From Mesostigma viride (taxonomy: Eukaryota > Streptophyta > Mesostigmatophyceae > Mesostigmatales > Mesostigmataceae): a DNA stretch of 64,000 nucleotides. Made by a program: the position numbers and the translations under genes. Below the pieces are notes generated by a model, which had not been told where the DNA came from, did not search any database, and was given only the letters and a program-made list of their open reading frames with translations. Below, piece after piece: positions 19,354-29,784 of the stretch. The number at the start of each line of letters is the position of its first letter. The first letter of the stretch is position 1. Location: assembly GCA_009746045.1 (NCBI GenBank), contig RPFO01000076.1, forward strand, positions 868,114 through 932,113. Direction: 5' to 3'.

Positions 19354-22300
19354 ATGTTGTCCCCTGTAAATAGTCAATCACCCCTAGTGGGACGAACAGT
19401 TGTACATAGTAATGGGGGTGTCCCTCTTGTGCAGCAGCAAGGGGTTGGGAATGATGAGGTGCTTCCACTCAATGATTGCAATAACGCTGCTGCAGCAGTG
19501 GAATTCCCTGTGCCTGTGGCAGGTGCAGGGTCTCCAGTTGTTGGGGTTGACTCTGGGAGTCAAGCCGCCAGACTGGAAGGACCTGCAGCTTCTGTGGGAA
19601 CCGGGGCTGGCTCTGGGAGCCGAGCTACCTTGGAGGAGGTCCCTGGAGCAAGAGAACAGCAGGTGGGTCGTGCTATCCCAAGCACACAGTCTTTGTCACG
19701 TTCCTCTCTGTGCAGCCAGGCTGACAGGGGGTTGAGCTATGCTCAGGCTGGAAACACTCTACACCATATCTTTGGCCACTCTAAGCAGGCAGAGATGTTT
19801 GCTTGGAAGATTGGCAAGGAGCCTTTGCTAGAGGCCTGCAGTGCAGCTGCTCAGAATTGTGTCTGTCAGGAGAATGCTGTTCGCCTCCCACAGTCCCATG
19901 CCAGAGAACCTGCTAGAGAGCGGGGGGATATCCAGGTGGACATCCAACACATCAGGGGCATGTATCTGTTGGTGGGGGTGGATAGGTTTAGCAGATATAG
20001 GTTGCTGACCATTCTTCCTGGAATGCAGGAGCATCAGCTGTTGATGGGTCTCCAGTCTTTGTTGCCAGGCTTTGGGGTGTACACCAAGGTGCAAGCTGAC
20101 TTGCAGTTTGACTGCTTGATCAAGCTGGCTGACCAGCTTCCTTGTAAGTTGGTAGTGGTCCCTAGGGAATGCCATGGGCAGCAGGGAGCTGTAGAGAGAT
20201 CTATACGTGAAGTAAAAACAGTGGTGCTAGCAGCTAGGAGTGTGCCTGTTGTGGCATCAGCTCTAGAGAAAGCAGCTTGGTGTAAGGGGATTGAGGAGCA
20301 GCTTAACCACAGGGTAACCTATTACTATGATGGTGTGGCAGTCTCTCCCCTGGCATTGCAGTTTGGTATGCTATCACAGGACGTGGTGGCAGCCTGCCTG
20401 AAGAAGGCAGACAGGGTGTTTTCCAGATTGAGGCGTAAGGACAAGGGTTGGAAAATGCTGAGGCCCCAGGTGGGACTGAGGGTCAGGATGTGGAAGGAAC
20501 CGTCATTACCAGGCAAGCGTGGCAAGTGGCAAGATGGGCAGGTAACCCATGTTGAGGAAGCTAACCATTCTTGTCTGGTGGCTTTGGAGAGTAATCCCAA
20601 GCACGTGTACAGGCTATCCTGGGCTCACGTCAAGGAGAGAAGGCCAACTGCAATCTGGCCTGAAGACGGCCCTGATCCTCCCTTGGAGGGAGATGAGCAG
20701 GATGAGAGCCAGGCAGCAGATGCTAACCCACCATGCTTGGATTATGGTCTGTCCTGGATGGATGAGGGTGAGCAGGAGTCTGCTGAGACGTCTGTCACAA
20801 GGCCAGAGGTGGCCAGGGCTGCACCACAGTCCAGGGGGCTGCTTATGGCGGACATCATTCGAGCTCTGCAGAACAGCAAGCGTGATCCCAAGGTATCTAA
20901 GCTCACGGGATGGGGGTCATGTGGGGCACCAGCACTAGAAGTGGATACCAACTCACAGGTGTCCATTCTAAGGGTAGAGGATGCTGCAGGCTTGCAGTGG
21001 TCATCCCCTAGCTGCCTAGCTGTGTCTGATTTCTCTGGGAATGTGTCCATGAAGATCTTGGGAGAAGTGAGTGTGCCTATCCTGGGGGTGCCCACCACGT
21101 TCAGTGTGGTTGAAGGGTATCAGGGGCCTGCCATTCTAGGTCAGAACTTCTTGTGCTTACCAGGGGTGAGGATATCCTCTGAGGAGCTAGCATTAGAAGG
21201 GCAGGGCCGCCTTCCCTTGCAGAGATATCGCTACTCCCAGGGTCTTAGTGTGGCTGTAAGGGCTGTGAGGGGTCTAGAGGCAGAGGGTCCTGATACAAAG
21301 GAGCCCATTGCTGGGGACCTGCTGATCCTCCCTACTACGTTTGACCCACGTGAGTTGGGTGTGCAGAGGTACCAGATCCCAGGAACGAGTCCTGTACCTT
21401 GGCGCAAGCTAGTGGAGATGATGCAAAGCCCCAAGATGGCTAAGGCATGGACTCTTGGCTTTGTTGCTTCTGGGCATGAGTGGATAGTTGCCAACTGTGC
21501 AGAGCCTGTGGATGTCCTCCCTGAGGATCACCAGCTGCTCAGATTGATGTTTGTCCTCAAGCTCAAGGAGGTAGATGGCGTGCAGGTGCCACATGTTAGA
21601 CCAGTTGTGACTGAGTACCATGGCACTGGACAGTTAGCAGATGAGGAGCTTTACACACCAGGGATGCTGCATGATACATGGAGGATTTTGTTGTGCATTT
21701 ATTTGTCTTTTCTGCAGAAGGGGATACCCTATAGCTCTGTGTTGGTAGATTTCAAGAGGGCTTTTCTTAAGGGTGATCAGCAGGAAGCACAGGATACTTG
21801 GCGCACAATACCCCCTTTCTTTGTTAAGGTGCCTGCAGTGTGGAGGGCAGAGCTGAAGACGAGGTATTTGAGGATTCTCAAAGGCGTGGAAGGCCTTAGA
21901 TCGAGTCCCATCATCTGGAGGAAGAGCTTGGAGAAGTACCTCAGGTCTGTCTGTGGTCTCTCAGTCTCTCCAGTTGATCCTTGTCTGTTTCAGGGTAGCT
22001 ATGAGGGGCTGCCAGCGTTTGCCTCCCTGCATGGTGATGATCTGCATCTCCTGGGCCATCCCACTTGGCAAGAGTTGACTCTGGCCAGGATCCAGAAACG
22101 GTTTGAACTGGGTAAGATCCAGTACATGGTTGAGAATGAGCCCATGGTGTTTTGTGGAATGCAGGCGACCTTGGTCCATCAGCAGGGTACATGGTCCATC
22201 CAGCTGGAGGGTGGTAAGGATTATCCTCAGCAGATCATAGATGCCTTGCAGGAGCCCATCACCCAGGCCAGATGTGCAACAATACGAGGTATGTTGGCAT

Positions 22301-22941
22301 GGCTGGCCAGCATTTGTGCTCCTGACCTGTTGGTACTGAGTCGGTTGACCGATTCCCAACTGGTTGAGGTGGGTGCTGAGAGAGTGGTAGAGGCTGTTCG
22401 CATGTCTCCCCCTCTCATGCTGGGTCCTTTGGATTTGTACAGGCCTTTTGACATGATGCTCTATGTGGACAGTTCTATGGATAGTAGGAAGGTCACAGAG
22501 GTCAGGGGCCGTGCAGCAGCATTAATATCCCTGGTGCAGGAACAGTCCTCTCTGGTCTGCTGGTACAGTCGGTTGCAGAACAGGGTAACTCCCAGCAGTG
22601 ACATTGCTGAGTGCAGGGCAATCTGTGAAGGGCTTCATACTGCTCTTTACTTGAGGGAGCTATTTTACCAGCTATGTCAAGTGGCTTCCTGTCGGTTGCA
22701 GATGCACACACTGGTAAGAACTGACAGCATGGGCATGGTGCAGTTTGTGCACAGGCAGCTGGCCAGGAGCAGGGACCTTGATTATTTGTTGCTCAAGGAA
22801 ATGTCTTGCTTAGCTAACATTGAACATGTGGCTGGCGTGGACAACCCTGCAGATGCTCTCACCAAGCTGGAGGAGAAGGCTGAGCTGCAATACCCTTTGC
22901 TTCGTGGGCTCATGGCCTCCAAGGGGGGAGGGCCAGAGTAG
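19354..22941 (+). CDS. Pol of Copia-2: integrase - protease-like - RT - RNase H
   Basis: 1,195 residues. Residues 1-125 are low complexity. Integrase zinc region HHIFGHSKQ...CVCQ about 130-170; catalytic D at about 193 (IQVDIQHIRG), D about 248 (VQADLQF), E about 281 (GAVERSIREVK); a C-terminal SH3/GPF-like module about 362-428. A retropepsin-like domain lies at about 525-610 (LEVDTNSQVSI ... VPILG ... GPAILGQNFL), after integrase instead of before it and with D-T-N instead of D-T/S-G. RT motif A VDFKRAFLKGD about 798, motif C LHGDDLHL about 892. RNase H LYVDSSMDSRK about 1036, SSDIAECRAI about 1081, DNPADALTK about 1163. Functions: polyprotein cutting, cDNA synthesis and insertion. No frame break seen. 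Confidence 0.85.
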   Translation: MLSPVNSQSPLVGRTVVHSNGGVPLVQQQGVGNDEVLPLNDCNNAAAAVEFPVPVAGAGSPVVGVDSGSQAARLEGPAASVGTGAGSGSRATLEEVPGAREQQVGRAIPSTQSLSRSSLCSQADRGLSYAQAGNTLHHIFGHSKQAEMFAWKIGKEPLLEACSAAAQNCVCQENAVRLPQSHAREPARERGDIQVDIQHIRGMYLLVGVDRFSRYRLLTILPGMQEHQLLMGLQSLLPGFGVYTKVQADLQFDCLIKLADQLPCKLVVVPRECHGQQGAVERSIREVKTVVLAARSVPVVASALEKAAWCKGIEEQLNHRVTYYYDGVAVSPLALQFGMLSQDVVAACLKKADRVFSRLRRKDKGWKMLRPQVGLRVRMWKEPSLPGKRGKWQDGQVTHVEEANHSCLVALESNPKHVYRLSWAHVKERRPTAIWPEDGPDPPLEGDEQDESQAADANPPCLDYGLSWMDEGEQESAETSVTRPEVARAAPQSRGLLMADIIRALQNSKRDPKVSKLTGWGSCGAPALEVDTNSQVSILRVEDAAGLQWSSPSCLAVSDFSGNVSMKILGEVSVPILGVPTTFSVVEGYQGPAILGQNFLCLPGVRISSEELALEGQGRLPLQRYRYSQGLSVAVRAVRGLEAEGPDTKEPIAGDLLILPTTFDPRELGVQRYQIPGTSPVPWRKLVEMMQSPKMAKAWTLGFVASGHEWIVANCAEPVDVLPEDHQLLRLMFVLKLKEVDGVQVPHVRPVVTEYHGTGQLADEELYTPGMLHDTWRILLCIYLSFLQKGIPYSSVLVDFKRAFLKGDQQEAQDTWRTIPPFFVKVPAVWRAELKTRYLRILKGVEGLRSSPIIWRKSLEKYLRSVCGLSVSPVDPCLFQGSYEGLPAFASLHGDDLHLLGHPTWQELTLARIQKRFELGKIQYMVENEPMVFCGMQATLVHQQGTWSIQLEGGKDYPQQIIDALQEPITQARCATIRGMLAWLASICAPDLLVLSRLTDSQLVEVGAERVVEAVRMSPPLMLGPLDLYRPFDMMLYVDSSMDSRKVTEVRGRAAALISLVQEQSSLVCWYSRLQNRVTPSSDIAECRAICEGLHTALYLRELFYQLCQVASCRLQMHTLVRTDSMGMVQFVHRQLARSRDLDYLLLKEMSCLANIEHVAGVDNPADALTKLEEKAELQYPLLRGLMASKGGGPE

Positions 22942-23878
22942 ACCAAACAGCCTTGCTCTAGGTGGGAGGCATCCCAGTGGGCTGGGCAGCCACGTGGTGG
23001 CTGACAGCAGGTCCTTCAGAGTTCAGACACACTCTGCTGGACAGGGGTCAGGGTGGAGTCACTCCCCTGGCTGAGAATTTCGCCTGGCTCTGTCATGGAG
23101 CTGCAGAAGAGTCTTAAGGACTTTGTAATGGGCCTTGGGTCTTCATGGAATGGACCCTGCAAGGGCAGCCCAAGTGTTGGCTCTAACAGGTTGCTGTACA
23201 TTTGTATATATTCTCTGTAACCAACCTGTTGCATGCTAATAAAATCCCTGGTTGTGTGACCATGTTGGACGTGGTTGCCAGGGGCCTCACTATGGGTTAT
23301 ACTCCTTTATAATAAAACATAATCTTGTTATTGTCATGTCTTGTTGTTTGTGATGCTCAGTTCCAGGAGCTGATCCAAACCTGGAGGATATGGGGTGGGG
23401 TTCGATTCCCCAGCTGACCTCAGCCTGGCATGTATGAATCCTGAGTTTATCCCTCAGTGAGGACATGGGCTCCCCATGTGTTGGCTAACATTTGTCAGGG
23501 CTCTCTCAGTCTTTGGAAGGATTTAAAAGATAAAGGAGGCTCCGTGGCGGGCGCCATATGAACGGGCGCCTGTGATAACTGGATGACCAGGAACTCACAA
23601 TAGTACGTTCATGGACTCCTCTATCCAAACTCCTCTGACTAAGTGAAGACCTAACTTTAATCTACACCAGGTTCCCAAAGAAAGGGTTGGGATGTCATGT
23701 GGGTCAGAGGGCAACCTTTGAACCAATGAGCAGGCCTAGCTAATATTTGGAGGCACCTCAGGTTCCAAAAGAAAAGGCAGGTCTGGTCTCTGGGAGGGAT
23801 CAGATGTCTGAAGGCTTGTGGGGACAGTGGCTGATAGGTTCTCAGGCTGGTCCAAGCTCCAAAACAAGAAAGGGTTGG
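22942..23878 (+). other. 3' untranslated region and polypurine tract of Copia-2
   Basis: No ORF of note. AATAAA-like motifs near 23240 and 23312 could end transcripts. The end AAAACAAGAAAGGGTTGG (23861-23878) is the likely polypurine tract directly before the LTR. Confidence 0.6.
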
Positions 23879-24532
23879 AGTTAGCATATTGGGGCACCAA
23901 TGTGCTAGATGGATGCAGGTTGAGGAGACCTTTCCAACGCCGTGTCAACCGCCTAGAACAGACAAGGGACTAGAAAGTTATCAAGTCCCGAAGTACTGCC
24001 GACTGGTGGGCGAGGGCGGGGCACACTCAGGGCATAGTGGACAGGACACGTGGCAGGCCGTGCCTGCACAGGCTTAGCCTGGACTCTCACGTGACTGGGA
24101 CACAGTGTACTGAGGGCTCAACGGTACTGTGGCTAGTAGAAGCCAGTAACCAGCCAGCAGGTCTGCAAGGATGTACGTCCTTGCAGGACTGTGGCAGGTC
24201 CTGTGCTGTCCTAGACACAGGATAGCCAGAGATTCCTGTATGCTGCCTGCAACGAGGATGCAAGGCAGCGATACGAGGCTCTGGCAAGGTAGCGTTGCCC
24301 AGCGTTGCTCATGACCAAGGAACAAGGATGGAACGAGGTTGCATATAGCTCGAGGCTCAACGAGGCAACGAGCGTCTTCACACACGAACCTTGGTCGTCA
24401 CGACGAGTGGCGAGCCTATCGAGGGTCGTAGGCCTGGTGTGAGGATAAAGGTTGCTAGCCAGCAGCCTAGGGTCATTCCAGCCGGCAAGGACCAGGAGCT
24501 CACAAGCTCTGCTGACGAGTTGCTGCGCAAAT
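23879..24532 (+). repeat. Copia-2 3' LTR
   Basis: Copy of 16136-16788 with a handful of differences, followed by the duplicated GTACC. Confidence 0.9.
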
Positions 24533-25823
24533 GTACCACCTTGTCAGACTTCTGCACCAGCCCAACAGCGGCGTAGGCAGCCTGAACACGATCTAGCTGC
24601 TGATTCACCCCATCCACCGATGCACAGTGCGTGAAATGGAGGTCATCGATCGTCACAGCATGCATACCTTCCAGATCCTGCCGAGATTTGAAGCACGGCG
24701 AGGGCTCCAAGGGCGCAGCAGGGTCCTCCTCCAGCCTCAGCCGGACGGTCTCCCCCGCCTCGTTGGCCTCCACCACCAGGATCAGCGCGGACATGTTGAT
24801 GCTCAGCCCACGACTAGCCTCCAACGGTGGCTTGGGGCCACAGCGGTACAACACAGACTGATGCACACACTGGGCCACGGCGACGGCCAGCTTGTTTCCC
24901 ATTGGCCAGCACAACATCCACGGCCACACCTTCCGACGAGCCCCACTCAGGCCCACCAGATCCGACCACACCGGCATGTCCACGCACAGTACCGCCGCAT
25001 CCAAACTGGCAGGCGGAGTCTGTTGTAGTACGAATCCAAATCTGATACGCCCCCAAAAACATCCTCCCCAGCGCGCGTGGGCAAATCGCAAATCACGCCA
25101 AGGTGTGGTAAAAAAGCGGGCATAGGATCTGGTAGTGGCATGTTGCCACGCCGGTTGTCCACAATCAGCCGTATACGGCCGTCGGGCTTTCCGACCCCAA
25201 AAGTACCGTTCACCATAGGCGGCTCCTCCTCAAAAAATCCACCCAAAATCCCCCTCTCCACACACACCGTGCAAACCCGCGCGAACTCCTCCATGCTACA
25301 CCCCCGCGAGATCCGCATCGACTTCTGCAAGATCCGCTCGATCTGCTGGGCTCAGCGTCCGTACCATCCTACTCTCATCATTCAAAATTGCTCCCCAAGA
25401 GGGGGGTAGTAAGTTCAGCACATCCACTTGGCCACCTTCCCCCGGACCAGGCAAAGCCAAGCGTGCGGCCACTAACGGTTCGTAAGGGGCTCCTTCAGCA
25501 TATTCACCCCCATCCACTACAGATCCTGCCATTGCCGCTACGGAACCACCGTTCCGGCGGACAAAGGACCTGCAAGCATCATCGATCCCATCTAGGGCCG
25601 CCTGCTGCAGAGGCCCGGGCACACGGGCTGAATCTACAGCAGGCGGGTCTCGCCCCCCCCCCATCCAGTTTAACGCCCTAACCGTCTGACAGGCTAGTGT
25701 GCGAGCATTAAAAGCCCGACTCATCCTATCGCGCCTACGGCCTGAGCGTACCTGCTGCCACCAGTCACGAGGTGGCAGGGGTGCTGGAAGCGGTAGTGGA
25801 AGAAGGCACCGCTCCCTCACTTG
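24533..25823 (-). pseudogene. pol of YR-A2, 5' part (RT)
   Basis: Continuation of 14282-16135 across Copia-2. RT motif A DLDSYYNRL near 25010 and motif C TIDDL near 24648. An insertion of GATCT near 25340 (CGCTCGATCTGCTGG against CGCTCTGCTGG) and other indels near 24880 and 24975 break the frame. The Arg-rich N-terminal region RERCLLPLPLPAPLP matches the start region of pol in YR-B. Confidence 0.8.
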
Positions 25824-27704
25824 TTGTTGTTGGACGGGCCGCCCTGCCCCTTCTTGCCGGGACCCTGCTCCAGCTTGTGCTGCAGCTTCCCATTACAATT
25901 CGTTCAAGTGGCCCGCCGGAGCGGCTGTACAATTTTTCCCAGTGAGCGCGCTGCCAAGTGTACTTGTGGGCAAATTTTTAGGTGCCCCGTCACTTCGAGG
26001 TACTAAAAATTAGGCTACGGTACGAATTCTGCGAATTTCAGCGAATTTTCAGTCGAGCCAAAGGAAGTGACGGCAACTACCAAAAAGTTTCCGTTACGAA
26101 TTTTCAGCCCAACACTCGCGCAAAATGAAGTGACGGCAACTACCAAAAAGTTTCCGTTACGAATTTTCACTCCCACACGTTTGCACAAGAGGAAGTGACG
26201 GCAACTACCAAAAAGTGTCCGTTACGAATTTTCAGTCCCACACTTTGCGCAAATTTTAGTAGGGCTGCACGCAAGCTACCTTTCAAAATTTTGCGCTAGT
26301 ATGGAACGCATTTCATTCGTCTGGAGGAACGCTGCCCGCCAACTACCCCCGTTCAGAATGTTCCGCCGAAATTTACTTGAGATTTGGAAATCTGAACGTG
26401 CGCGCAAATTTTAGTAGGGCTGCACGCAAGCTACCTTTCAAAATTTTGCGCAAGTATGGAACGCAATTCATTCGTCCGGAGGAATGCTGCTCGTCAACTG
26501 CCCCCGTTCAGAAAGTTGCGCCGAACTTTACTTGAGATTTGGAAATCTGAACGTGCGGTTGGAGTTTCGCGGGGAAACCCAAGTTCCCGAGTAATTCACC
26601 AATGACGCGCTTCGAACACTTGCCCGCTAAAACCTAAGCAGCCGCTCCGGCTGGCCACTTAAACGAAACGGGATGCCATGCTCATCGCCGCCCGCACCGC
26701 CGGAGACGCCAGCATTGCTCCACCCTCCTGGAATGGCAGCATTGCCGACGGCGTCCCCTTCCACCCCGTCGACCCCGCATCCACCAGCTGGCATGCCGTG
26801 ATCAGCTTTGCCAGGTACTCGGCTGCTGCCAGCTCCAGAATTACTTCGGAGCGTGGCGTGGCCCAGTAGCCAAATTCTGTCACCATCGTGTCCAGAATTC
26901 CTGCCATCTGCAGGAGCAGCATCCGCCTCTCCCCGCTGGCTGAGCTGCCGTGCATCGTCAGCATTAACGATGCACGGATGGACTTCCCCCCACGCTCTCC
27001 GCGTAGTCCAGCATCCCAGGCAGCACCGCCTCCAGCATGTTGCTCACCAGCACCGGCACTGCATGCCCACTCAGCGCCACCCCCTTCGTGCGCGCCAGCC
27101 TGCCAGCAGTCGTCGCTGCGGCTGGGCCTGCAGCTGCTGGAGTCTTTGCCTGGTCCAGCAGCTTCGACATGGCCGATATCAGGTCGCCAATATCTCCGCC
27201 AGTGCGGCCGTTGCCCGGCCGGGATGGAAGCCCTCCAGCTGGCGTTGCATAGCCCGTCTCGGTCCCCAGCAGCCGACCTATGTTTCGGTCCAGGTCCGCC
27301 ACAGCCTGGTCGATCGCCCCAGGAGCGCCATCGTCCTCCCCAGCGCCCGCTCCACCATGCCCCGCCCCTCCGCTTCCACCTGCCGAAGGGGGAACACCCC
27401 CAGTTCCCACCCCACCTGCTGACACTGGTGGATCCAGCTCCGCAATAGCCTCCCCCAGTTGCGCTGCTAGCACATCGGCCAGGGCCTCCTCCCCATCCCA
27501 GTCGCTGACAAACCCCCTTTCCTCCAGTACGTCCATGACGTTCTTGGCACGCCCCGGAGTGAGCTTCTGGATCCGCTCTAGCCAACCCCCCTCCCCTAGG
27601 ATCTTCTGGACCGCAGTGGCGGCCTCCTTTGGGGTGCATCCCTCCTTGGCTGCCTGCTTGAGTTTCGCTAGGAAATTCCGGTCTGGGGCTGTCACTGTGG
27701 TCAT
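25824..27704 (-). pseudogene. gag of YR-A2, split by a TIR element
   Basis: ATG at 27704 (MTTVTAPDRNFLAKL). The first ~245 residues are open; a one-base loss in a C run near 26990 shifts the frame, and the C-terminal tail (GKLQHKLEQGPGKKG) is separated by the insertion 25894-26675. Compared with YR-A1 it keeps GEGGWLERIQ and the EERGFVSDWDGEEAL region that YR-A1 lost by a frameshift, so it gives the better view of the protein. Confidence 0.7.
25894..26675. mobile_element. 782-bp non-autonomous TIR element in YR-A2 gag
   Basis: Absent from YR-A1. Ends are inverted copies: TTCAAGTGGCCCGCCGGAGCGGCTG on the left against TTTAAGTGGCCAGCCGGAGCGGCTG read from the right. CCAT flanks both sides and is the probable target duplication, although one C of the neighbouring run is missing. 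Inside are about three tandem copies (42-50 bp) of a unit with GTGACGGCAACTACC and TTTCCGTTACGAATTTTCA (26060-26240) and two copies of GGGCTGCACGCAAGCTACC (26264, 26417). No coding capacity. Superfamily not assigned. Confidence 0.7.
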
Positions 27705-27771
27705 GGTGGGTTATACTGCTTGATGTGTTATCTTGCGTTTTGTTTTTTGTGATGTGGTCACGTGAGGTTCT

Positions 27772-28029
27772 CAGGCAAAAGAAACAACCTGCTTCCCTAG
27801 AATGGAAGCCCACCCTTTATAGCAACCACCTCTCCAGCCAACCCCTACCCGGGTGGCTGAGGTACGGGTGCCAGCACAAAAAATATTTTTTCTAAAATTA
27901 TTTTTTCTTTTGGTGCTATATGGCGTTGCATTCTCCGCTCAGCAGGTTAGTCATAGATAAAATGAGCATAGCTCACCAATTCATCCATCCATCCATCCAT
28001 CCATCCATCCATCAATCCATCCATCCATT
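27772..28029 (-). repeat. A1 repeat of YR-A2, truncated in a CCAT tract
   Basis: Matches 7060-7270, then enters about 50 bp of CCAT units (one CAAT interruption) and runs into unrelated DNA at about 28029. The terminal AATCCATTTCTGG...AAATTTATT portion is missing, so the right end was lost, probably by slippage or deletion in the microsatellite. Confidence 0.75.
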
Positions 28030-29221
28030 AAAGGCCTTTAAAGGATTATATTTTGCAAGCATAAGGGTGAGGTTCTTCCTAAAATTGACTCCGCCGTAGA
28101 GTTTCAACGGGCAAGTTGCAAACACGCACGTTACTTGATTCGTACCTCGCTGCCAGATTCTACAGGATTCCATGCGCTGACCCGCGAACAAGCTTTCTTC
28201 TTTGGGTTTGGGGTCTCCCAACTTTCTGTGTAGAGCGGGCCTGAAGCCCTTAAATGCAGAAGGGCTAAGGCACGACTCACATGAGGCGGTGAACCCTTTG
28301 TGAACTCTTTTGTGAACTGGGCCGACCGGGGCCGAGCTAATTTTGGGTCCCGACGAGTTCACGAGTTCACAGGACGAGTTCACAATCTCCCCAAAGTCCG
28401 AGGTTGGTGAACTGTCCGTGAACTCCTGGTGAACTCTTTGTGAACTTGTGGGGAACAGCGTGCGTTGGGGCGAAGCAAGCCCATGAAAATGCCAGACGTG
28501 CAACATTCGCGGGAAGGTGGCAGGTGCTCGGGAGTCGCCAGCCATGAGGGACACCGACTAGCTTTTTCAGGAATGGCTACAACGGGTTACCCTCGCGAAA
28601 GGTGACCCGAAGCCTGCTAATAGCGACGACATTAACCCAAATGCTCCGAGCCCCACGGCTGTAGAAGAGCAGAGCATCGCACGCGAAGGGCACAGCGCCG
28701 CACCACTCGATCTGGTTGCGGCTTTGGTGATCTTTGGAGATGCTGGCAATCTTGAGGACGATAGTTGGCGCAGTAATAAATGTCGGTCTTCTTGTGCGGC
28801 ATTGCATACTCTTTGGAGATGACAAGGCGAGCTCGCCTAAGCCGAAGGCAAAGCGAAATATGAGCGACAAAGCAAACGTTAAACTCACAACGCCCTGATG
28901 ACAATATGGATGGCGGCAATTGGTGGGCGGTCCCACGCGGAATGGGGTCATTTTTGGTGCATTTTGCAAAAAAAAAACGCTAGTTTCAATTGTTCGATCG
29001 CGTTTTTTCGCGCGAATTTGGCGTCCGATCGCGTATTTTCGAGCTAATTTGGTGTCATAATGCTTAATTCATGTCAATTTGAGCGTACATTCCACATCGA
29101 GAGGCTTGAAAGTTAGTAATTCATGTCAATTTTACGTGGAGAGGCTCGACATCATCCTAGTTACCTTTGTATTAACCATAGGACGAGCATTGCCAGCGCA
29201 TGTCCAAGTGCTAACTTCCCC
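28030..29221. other. intergenic stretch with a GTGAACT cluster
   Basis: No convincing gene. About 28300-28450 contains at least nine GTGAACT / AGTTCAC heptamers in blocks of alternating orientation. About 28985-29150 has short imperfect repeats (CGATCGCGT..TTCG twice, TTCATGTCAATTT twice, GAGAGGCT twice). The stretch lies just past the stop codon of the large minus-strand gene. Confidence 0.5.
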
Positions 29222-29784
29222 TCAAGCTTTCGAGGGCCTCTTCCGTAATTTCGCTTCCGCGATCTGCTGTTCCGTTTTCAAGTTCCTCCTCGTCTTATCG
29301 ATCTCCTTTGCAGGCGCCCAGACTTCCACATCCTTCCAGCTCTTGCCATCCGTCAGCTTTACCACCTTCATCGCGTAGTCTAGCGGCATCCACCACAACT
29401 TGTTCTTCAACTTCCCTCCCTTCTCCCCCTCAGCGAAAAACTTAAATGCGACGTCCCTCCACTTGGTGTCGTATCCAGACACCTGCTCATAAAGCATGAC
29501 GTCTTCTAGCTTGGCATACATTGGCGTAGCCGTATCCTTGTTCCCTGCTTGCATAATGGCTGAAGTCCACCCATCACACCAAAAGGCCTCTGGTGCTCCG
29601 AACCCCATTTCCCCGTCCATAAGTCTCATTTCCAACGTGGGCTTCTCATCATCCTCATCGCCCGCGTGACTGTCTTCCGCCCCCTTAGGCTCCTCCCGTC
29701 CGGAAGTGTCAGCATGTACAGCCGCTGGTCCGAAGCCCACCGCCACATTTGCCAAGCGAAGTAACTGCTCCACATCCTCCTTAC
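29222..29784 (-). CDS. exon 11 (last exon) of the large unknown gene
   Basis: Opens after GCTCGCAG at 29785-29792 and runs 187 codons to the stop at 29222. Phase matches a donor GTAAGA after 29908. The peptide (KEDVEQLLRLANVAVG ... ILE-free acidic SHAGDEDDEK ... FWCDGWTSAIMQAGNK ... KLWWMPLDYAMKVVKLTDG ... ending KLRKRPSKA) is rich in Trp and Lys with a basic tail; a globular domain is likely. No recognised motif. Confidence 0.55.

Larger units (their letters stand above)
16136..24532 (+). mobile_element. Copia-2: complete Copia-type LTR retrotransposon with extra ORF
   Basis: 8.4 kb. LTRs 16136-16788 and 23879-24532 begin AGTTAGCATATTGGGG and end GCGCAAAT. Target duplication GTACC at 16131-16135 and 24533-24537; the empty site CGTACCACC is seen in YR-A1 near 4614. 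Order: LTR, CGTACTATTGC primer site, extra ORF, gag, in-frame TGA, pol, 3' UTR, AAGAAAGGGTTGG polypurine tract, LTR. All three ORFs are open, so this is a candidate autonomous copy. The LTRs differ at a few places (for instance an extra TCAAC near 24117), so it is not brand new. Confidence 0.9.
8068..28029 (-). mobile_element. YR-A2: second Ngaro/PAT-like element, host of three nested insertions
   Basis: On the plus strand the order is B2 (8068-8207), spacer, A2 (8232-8499), [YR-B 8500-13946], B1 (13947-14086), 3' pol (14282-16135), [Copia-2], 5' pol (24533-25823), gag (25824-27704 with a 782-bp insertion), A1 (about 27772-28029, cut inside the CCAT tract). Removing the three insertions gives the layout of YR-A1. 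Sequence is close to YR-A1 but each copy has its own indels. Several frameshifts make it non-functional. Confidence 0.8.

Noticed and set aside
19530..19580. GVDSGSQAARL as the protease active site of Copia-2 at the start of pol
   Set aside because: It has D-S-G, but lies in low-complexity sequence without the flap or the second hydrophobic-Gly motif, and has no counterpart in Copia-3 or Copia-B.
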